Shown here: positions 60,212 to 64,000 of the stretch, piece by piece
Layout of the letters: every line of letters starts with the position of its first letter
Numbering within the stretch: position 1 is the first letter of the stretch
The notes under the pieces: model-generated
What the model saw: the letters and a program-made list of their open reading frames with translations, nothing else
Database searches by the model: none
Told to the model about the DNA's origin: nothing
Assembly: GCA_014871385.1 (NCBI GenBank)
Contig: CM026426.1
Span: 67,851,692-67,915,691 of the forward strand
DNA: 64,000 nucleotides
DNA from: Ceratodon purpureus
Lineage: Eukaryota > Streptophyta > Bryopsida > Pseudoditrichales > Ditrichaceae
Reading direction: 5' to 3'
Program-made: the position numbers and the translations under genes

Positions 60212-61165
60212 ATGGCCGATCTTCAGGACCAGCAGCGGCCAGAGGAGGTAGTACACGAGACCGATGCTTTGCCACCAAGAAATCTGAGGGGGGCGTTTTA
60301 GTCGACAACCACTAGGAAGACAGAGGTGGCAGGTGGACTGGAGCAATTGTTGGACCAGATGCGTGTCTGGGTTGGGGAGATAGGGCGAATTAAGGAACTA
60401 CAGGACTAGCAGGAGCAGCAGAATCCTACTTACGATGAGTTGGTTGCTAGGAACCAGGAGTTAGAAGGGAGGACGAACCAGCTAGCTACCCAACTCTATG
60501 CTGCGGGCCAGGAGTTGACGGAGCTTAAGAAGACATGGGCAGAGACGAGGAGGAAGCTCACAGTTTTCACGGAAGAACAGCAACAGGAGCGAGCTAGGTG
60601 GGCAGCACAAGGTGTGGAGCTCGAAGGAAGGAGGCAGCAGCGACTGGACCTGGAATTGAAGACGAATGCAAGGCTTCAAGACTACGATCGACTGGCCCTT
60701 GAGAATCAACAGCTTCGGCTACAGTTAGAGGTGGCAGAAAGATCTGCCACTCCGGCTAGTCGTGGTCTAGCCCGTCACTTGCTAACCACTTCGAAGAAGC
60801 AGGTCTGAGAGAAATTGAAGACTTATACGGAGGACCAGGAGAGGCTTAATCGGTACTTAGTTCGTTTTGCAGATGCTTACCCTTCATTTGTGTATTGGTC
60901 CGATGATGAGCAGGTGGCCACAGAGGAGGTAGCGACACCGGAACAGGCCGTAGGGGCAGAAGAGGCGAGTCTTTTGGCTCGGACAGCTGGGGTGGTTGAA
61001 CGGATACCCAGGGAATGCACACCAGTCTCGGCGGTTGGATCGGCCTCGGTAGCAGGACCACCCGCAACAACAGGGCCAGTAGCAAACAGGACACTGCCCG
61101 GACCAGCACCGACACCAGGAGTACCAGAAGGAGCAGCTACCGAGACTGCACCAGCTAGTGGCTAG
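60212..61165 (+). pseudogene. Element C ORF4, coiled-coil C-terminal part of ORF3, three in-frame stops
   Basis: A single frame from 60212 (MADLQDQQRPEE) to TAG 61163, interrupted by TAG at 60299 and 60407 and TGA at 60806. The middle is classical coiled coil (ELVARNQELEGRTNQLATQL; YDRLALENQQLRLQLEVAE), comparable to the heptad region after the ORF3 domain in element A; the end is Pro/Ala/Thr-rich. The frame is open without an ATG back to about 60150, overlapping the end of ORF3, as expected if a one-base change split one gene. Confidence 0.6.
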
Positions 61166-61288
61166 AGTAGAACTAGGGGTTATACTGGTAGGACCAGTAG
61201 TAGACTCTATTTAAATTTTTATTTCCTTTTTTATTTTTGGCTAACTACATAAAACTAGAAGCCAGAGCATCTGAGGGCAGATGCAGAC

Positions 61289-61300
61289 TAAAAGGGGGAT
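61289..61300 (+). promoter_or_regulatory. Element C polypurine tract
   Basis: TAAAAGGGGGAT lies two bases before the 3' LTR. Confidence 0.85.
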
Positions 61301-61302
61301 AA

Positions 61303-61922
61303 TGTTAAAGGGATTTTTTGCCTTTTTACCTAGGAGCAGTAACAGTAAACAGTTAGGAGCAGTAAAACAGTTAGGAGCAGTAAAACAATTAGTTACTGCG
61401 GATTTCCTAGTTACTGCGTTTTGGATGAAGTTTTGACAGTCGGATGAAAAATCGACTTGGATGAAAAACGGACAGCGGATGACGACGGCTAGGGTTTGGG
61501 GGGGGTTAGTGGGAAGGGGGTGGCGGCTCTCACTCTCTCTCACTCTCTTGCAGATTTTCAGAGCTATGGAGGTTAGGAGGGGGACTTAGAGGTTAGGATG
61601 AGGAGGATGGTGTGGTAGAGCAGATCAGAATCTGCTAGGTACAGGACTGATTGTATGGAACAGACTTTAATGCTGAAAGTAGACTCTTTTGAGTACATTG
61701 AAGTATGTGTAATGATTACTAGGGATTTGTGGGAAATGGGGTGTTGGGTAGTTGCATTGAGAGCAGTTTGAATGGAGCAGGAACTGGGTTTGTTGAGTAC
61801 AGCCTAGGAGCAGGATCTAGAGGTAGAAATAACTAGGTGGGTACTGAAATTTCTTGGGTTCTCCTTTAGATTTGGACAGTAGACTTAGCTTTTGAAGGGT
61901 GAAGCTAAATCACCCTTTAACA
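61303..61922 (+). repeat. Element C 3' LTR
   Basis: 620 bp; one mismatch from the 5' copy by eye. Confidence 0.97.
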
Positions 61923-61927
61923 ACCAA
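61923..61927. repeat. Target-site duplication of element C, right copy (ACCAA)
   Basis: Matches 48331-48335. Confidence 0.95.
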
Positions 61928-63971
61928 CGATGCAATAGTGGGTTGGAACAAGAACTAGAAAAGGCAAGGAATGATTGTATCCGTGAAAAGGTTGGCTTGC
62001 AAAATTCCGTTGCCAATCTAAAGTCCAAAATTGAAGCTGCAAATAGTTGATGGGCAATGCGTTCAGCTAACCTTCTTGCCGGTAGTACAGAGGAGATTAA
62101 TATGTTGAAGAGCAAATCTAAATCTTTGAGGTCTCGATGTGTAGCACTAGAAGATCAATTGGAGTAGAATGAGTACAATTACAACAACAACTTACTACAA
62201 CTCTGACAGTAGGGACAAGAAGCGGCTGATCAACATGCAGAAGAAATATCGTTGGCAATGTTGTAAGCAGCCCATGGTTTGCGACAAGTACGCGAAGCGC
62301 ACCAACAGCAACTTGCGGCCGGGCAACATGAACTGACACAAGCGAGGAGGGCTTTGTCGAAGTTGAGGAAGAAAATTGAACGAATGATTAGTACTCCACT
62401 AGGAGCACAATTGAGAGCATCCAAGGGTTTATCTAAATTTGCCAAGACTAGTGGAGCTGCAAGAGCTCGTATAGCCAAAATTAGAAGCTTGTTGCAACCC
62501 CGTGTAGTTCAATTAATACATGATGGAAACAAGACATCAAAAGGTAGGAAGCGATTGTATGGCGACATGGACATACAAGTGGGGACAGGCCATGCTCTTG
62601 CTCAAATAATGGCACAAGGAGAGACAGTGGCTTTGGTGTCAAATCTGCGAGATAGTTTTTCTGCAACCAGGATGACCAACTACTACCTTGACAGAATTGG
62701 GAAGGAGCTGGGAACAGAAGCGGTTCTGGCACCATGTGATATAACAAGAGTCTCTCAAAAAGGATACAGTGAGATCTATAAGACAATTAAAGGAAGAGTG
62801 CAACTTGTTGACAAACGCCTAAAGGCAACATTTTTACCAAATCCGCACAAGGTATGTGGTAACACTTGTTGGGAACAATGATTTTGAAGCAGACTACTAG
62901 TTAACCTTAATACTAGGCTTAATGTTGAGAACACTGTTGGGAACTAGAATTTGTGAGAAAAAATCATCAGGTTTGCAATTTTTTGGTTCTAATCAAATGA
63001 CATGCATGCATGTGATTGTTGTGTAACTTTTAAAGTTGACATCTTGGCAATGCATTGAACAGGTTAGTTGCGAACAAAATTAAATTCAAAGTTGAAAGAT
63101 CTTGTTGGTGACTATTACTTCATTGATAATATAGTGGAGCTTGTAAGAGAAGTTCCAACAACGGAAGGAAAGAAGAAGAAATCACAGATTGAAAGAGTTG
63201 TCTTAACATCAAAAAATTCTTTGTTTGTTGACATCAAAGCTGTGCAAAGGAGTATGGTGAAGCTGTACGGTTTTACCACCGAAGGTAACTACTTTGCTCA
63301 ACAGCAACCGTAGACAAGTATGGACAGTTAGCTATGTGTCCCCAACGGGTTTCTTATTGATTAGCAATTCTACACTTTGTCATGATTGCATCGTGCTCAA
63401 ATGTGGTAGCTTTTGGGATGTGTAGAAGTTGGAAACATGCCTTTGGTCTTTGTGTTGAAGATGGACAAAGCTGAGATTATGCATGGAACGAAGTGTGAAA
63501 GGGCTAGTTTGACAATTATGAATTGTGCCATAGACACTAGCATTGAAAAAAGCGACGATAGGTATTTTTCGGTTCAGTCAAAAAATGAAATATGGCATGT
63601 TGCTTGCTTTGAGGTTGCCAAAGAATTACATGAAGTCCTCAAATGGGTATTCGAAACTAACAGCGTTCCCTGCTTTGATCAATGGTCAAGAAAGGGGCCA
63701 GCTGCTTTCTATTGAGGGTGTTGGACGCTTCAAAGTCGAGTGGCATTTATGTGCAGATATAAAGACAATCAAATGTTTGTATGGATTGATGCATGGTGCC
63801 AACGCCAAACATTCTTGCATCTACTGTAACCCAGAGAGGACAAAACTTGTGGTGGGAATAGCGGCAGGTGCCACCTTTGAGGCTAGTAGAAGAAGACATT
63901 TGTGGCATGGAGGTCTATTTGTAAGTAATGTCACATCTAACCCGTGTCCTATTGTAGAAGAATTGCGATAG
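61928..63971 (+). pseudogene. Region F, right part: unrecognised transposon-like gene with ten in-frame stops
   Basis: One frame runs from the element C junction through a coiled-coil segment (LEQELEKARNDCIREKVGLQ; ARRALSKLRKKIERM), a basic region (GAARARIAKIRSLL) and GHALAQIMAQGETVALVSNL to a donor at 62851 (AAG|GTATGT), then from an acceptor at 63067 through KDLVGDYYFIDNIVELVREV, FVDIKAVQRSMVKLYGF and FVLKMDKAEIMHG. Stops in this frame: 62048, 62165, 62204, 62210, 62264, 63311, 63329, 63362, 63383, 63407, each explainable by C-to-T from Gln or Arg codons. After about 63650 a one-base shift continues with GVGRFKVEWHLCADIKTIKC and a paired-cysteine site, HGANAKHSCIYCN. I associate the last motif with uncharacterised transposon-type proteins in algae and invertebrates but cannot name the family or its catalytic residues. 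The gene continues past the window. Confidence 0.5.
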
Positions 63972-64000
63972 AAATCTAGACTGCCTAATCCCCTTGAAAG

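Larger units (their letters stand above)
48336..61922 (+). mobile_element. Element C: full-length, very young Ty3/gypsy LTR retrotransposon with ORF3
   Basis: 620-bp LTRs at both ends start TGTTAAAGGG and end CCCTTTAACA (10-bp inverted termini), flanked by ACCAA. I find one mismatch between them (G at 48421, A at 61388). Order: 5' LTR, repeat-rich leader, gag, protease, RT-RNase H, integrase with long Gln/Glu-rich tail, ORF3, a coiled-coil ORF4 that is probably the ORF3 C-terminus, PPT, 3' LTR. The gag to RT part is one frame with TAG codons at 51160, 53032 and 54016; a one-base deletion near 55875 shifts into the integrase frame. Despite the young LTRs this copy carries nine in-frame stops. 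Confidence 0.97.

Noticed and set aside
50233-61165. Reassigned genetic code (TAG as Gln) to explain the in-frame stops
   Set aside because: TAA and TGA also interrupt frames, some stops replace Arg or Trp, and the bS21m gene uses TAG as its stop; the host-like genes have no in-frame TAG.

Overview
The window looks like nuclear DNA from a streptophyte with a large, transposon-filled genome. The evidence is a plant-type CCCH protein gene with eight exons, a split nuclear gene for a mitochondrial ribosomal protein, GT-AG introns of roughly 90-250 bp, and Ty3/gypsy elements including one primed by tRNA-Asp. A Plavaka-like transposase gene makes a non-seed lineage (charophyte alga, bryophyte, lycophyte or fern) more likely than a flowering plant, but I cannot name the species.

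Layout. 1-2.3 kb holds the 3' five exons of a Plavaka/CACTA-type transposase gene with no in-frame stops. 3.05-5.4 kb is a complete ZC3H15/DFRP1-like gene (+). 5.4-14.6 kb is gene-poor, with short repeats and one decayed minus-strand reading frame (11.5-12.7 kb). 14.7-15.5 kb is a three-exon gene for mitochondrial ribosomal protein bS21 (-). 16-19 kb holds unrecognised coding remnants. From 19 kb to 61.9 kb the window is nested retroelements. Element D (old, minus strand; integrase remnant at 45.8-47.4 kb, ORF3 at 36.5-37.0 and 19-20.4 kb) is split by element A (20429-36494, minus strand, 1623-bp LTRs, TSD AAGCC) and apparently by a block of two ORF3-only units, B1 and B2 (37.1-45.7 kb, plus strand). 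Element C (48336-61922, plus strand, 620-bp LTRs differing at one base, TSD ACCAA) interrupts an unrecognised decayed coding region (F) that resumes at 61.9 kb and runs to the end.

How it fits together. A and C carry gag, protease, reverse transcriptase, RNase H and integrase, then a further gene (ORF3) between pol and the 3' LTR. B1, B2 and D carry homologues of the same ORF3. Element A is filled with a private palindromic word (TCHANTDGAC) in its LTRs, its ORF3 and the ORF3-pol spacer but not in gag-pol; the B block is similarly saturated with CCGG. Family-specific words paired with a fast-evolving accessory protein recall the VANC anti-silencing system of VANDAL DNA transposons; the link is my inference. 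A second theme is reading frames broken by many stops (nearly all explainable as C-to-T changes) with almost no frameshifts, even in element C, whose LTRs say it inserted very recently.

All calls rest on reading the sequence; no database search was possible. Exon models were checked for phase and splice dinucleotides by hand.
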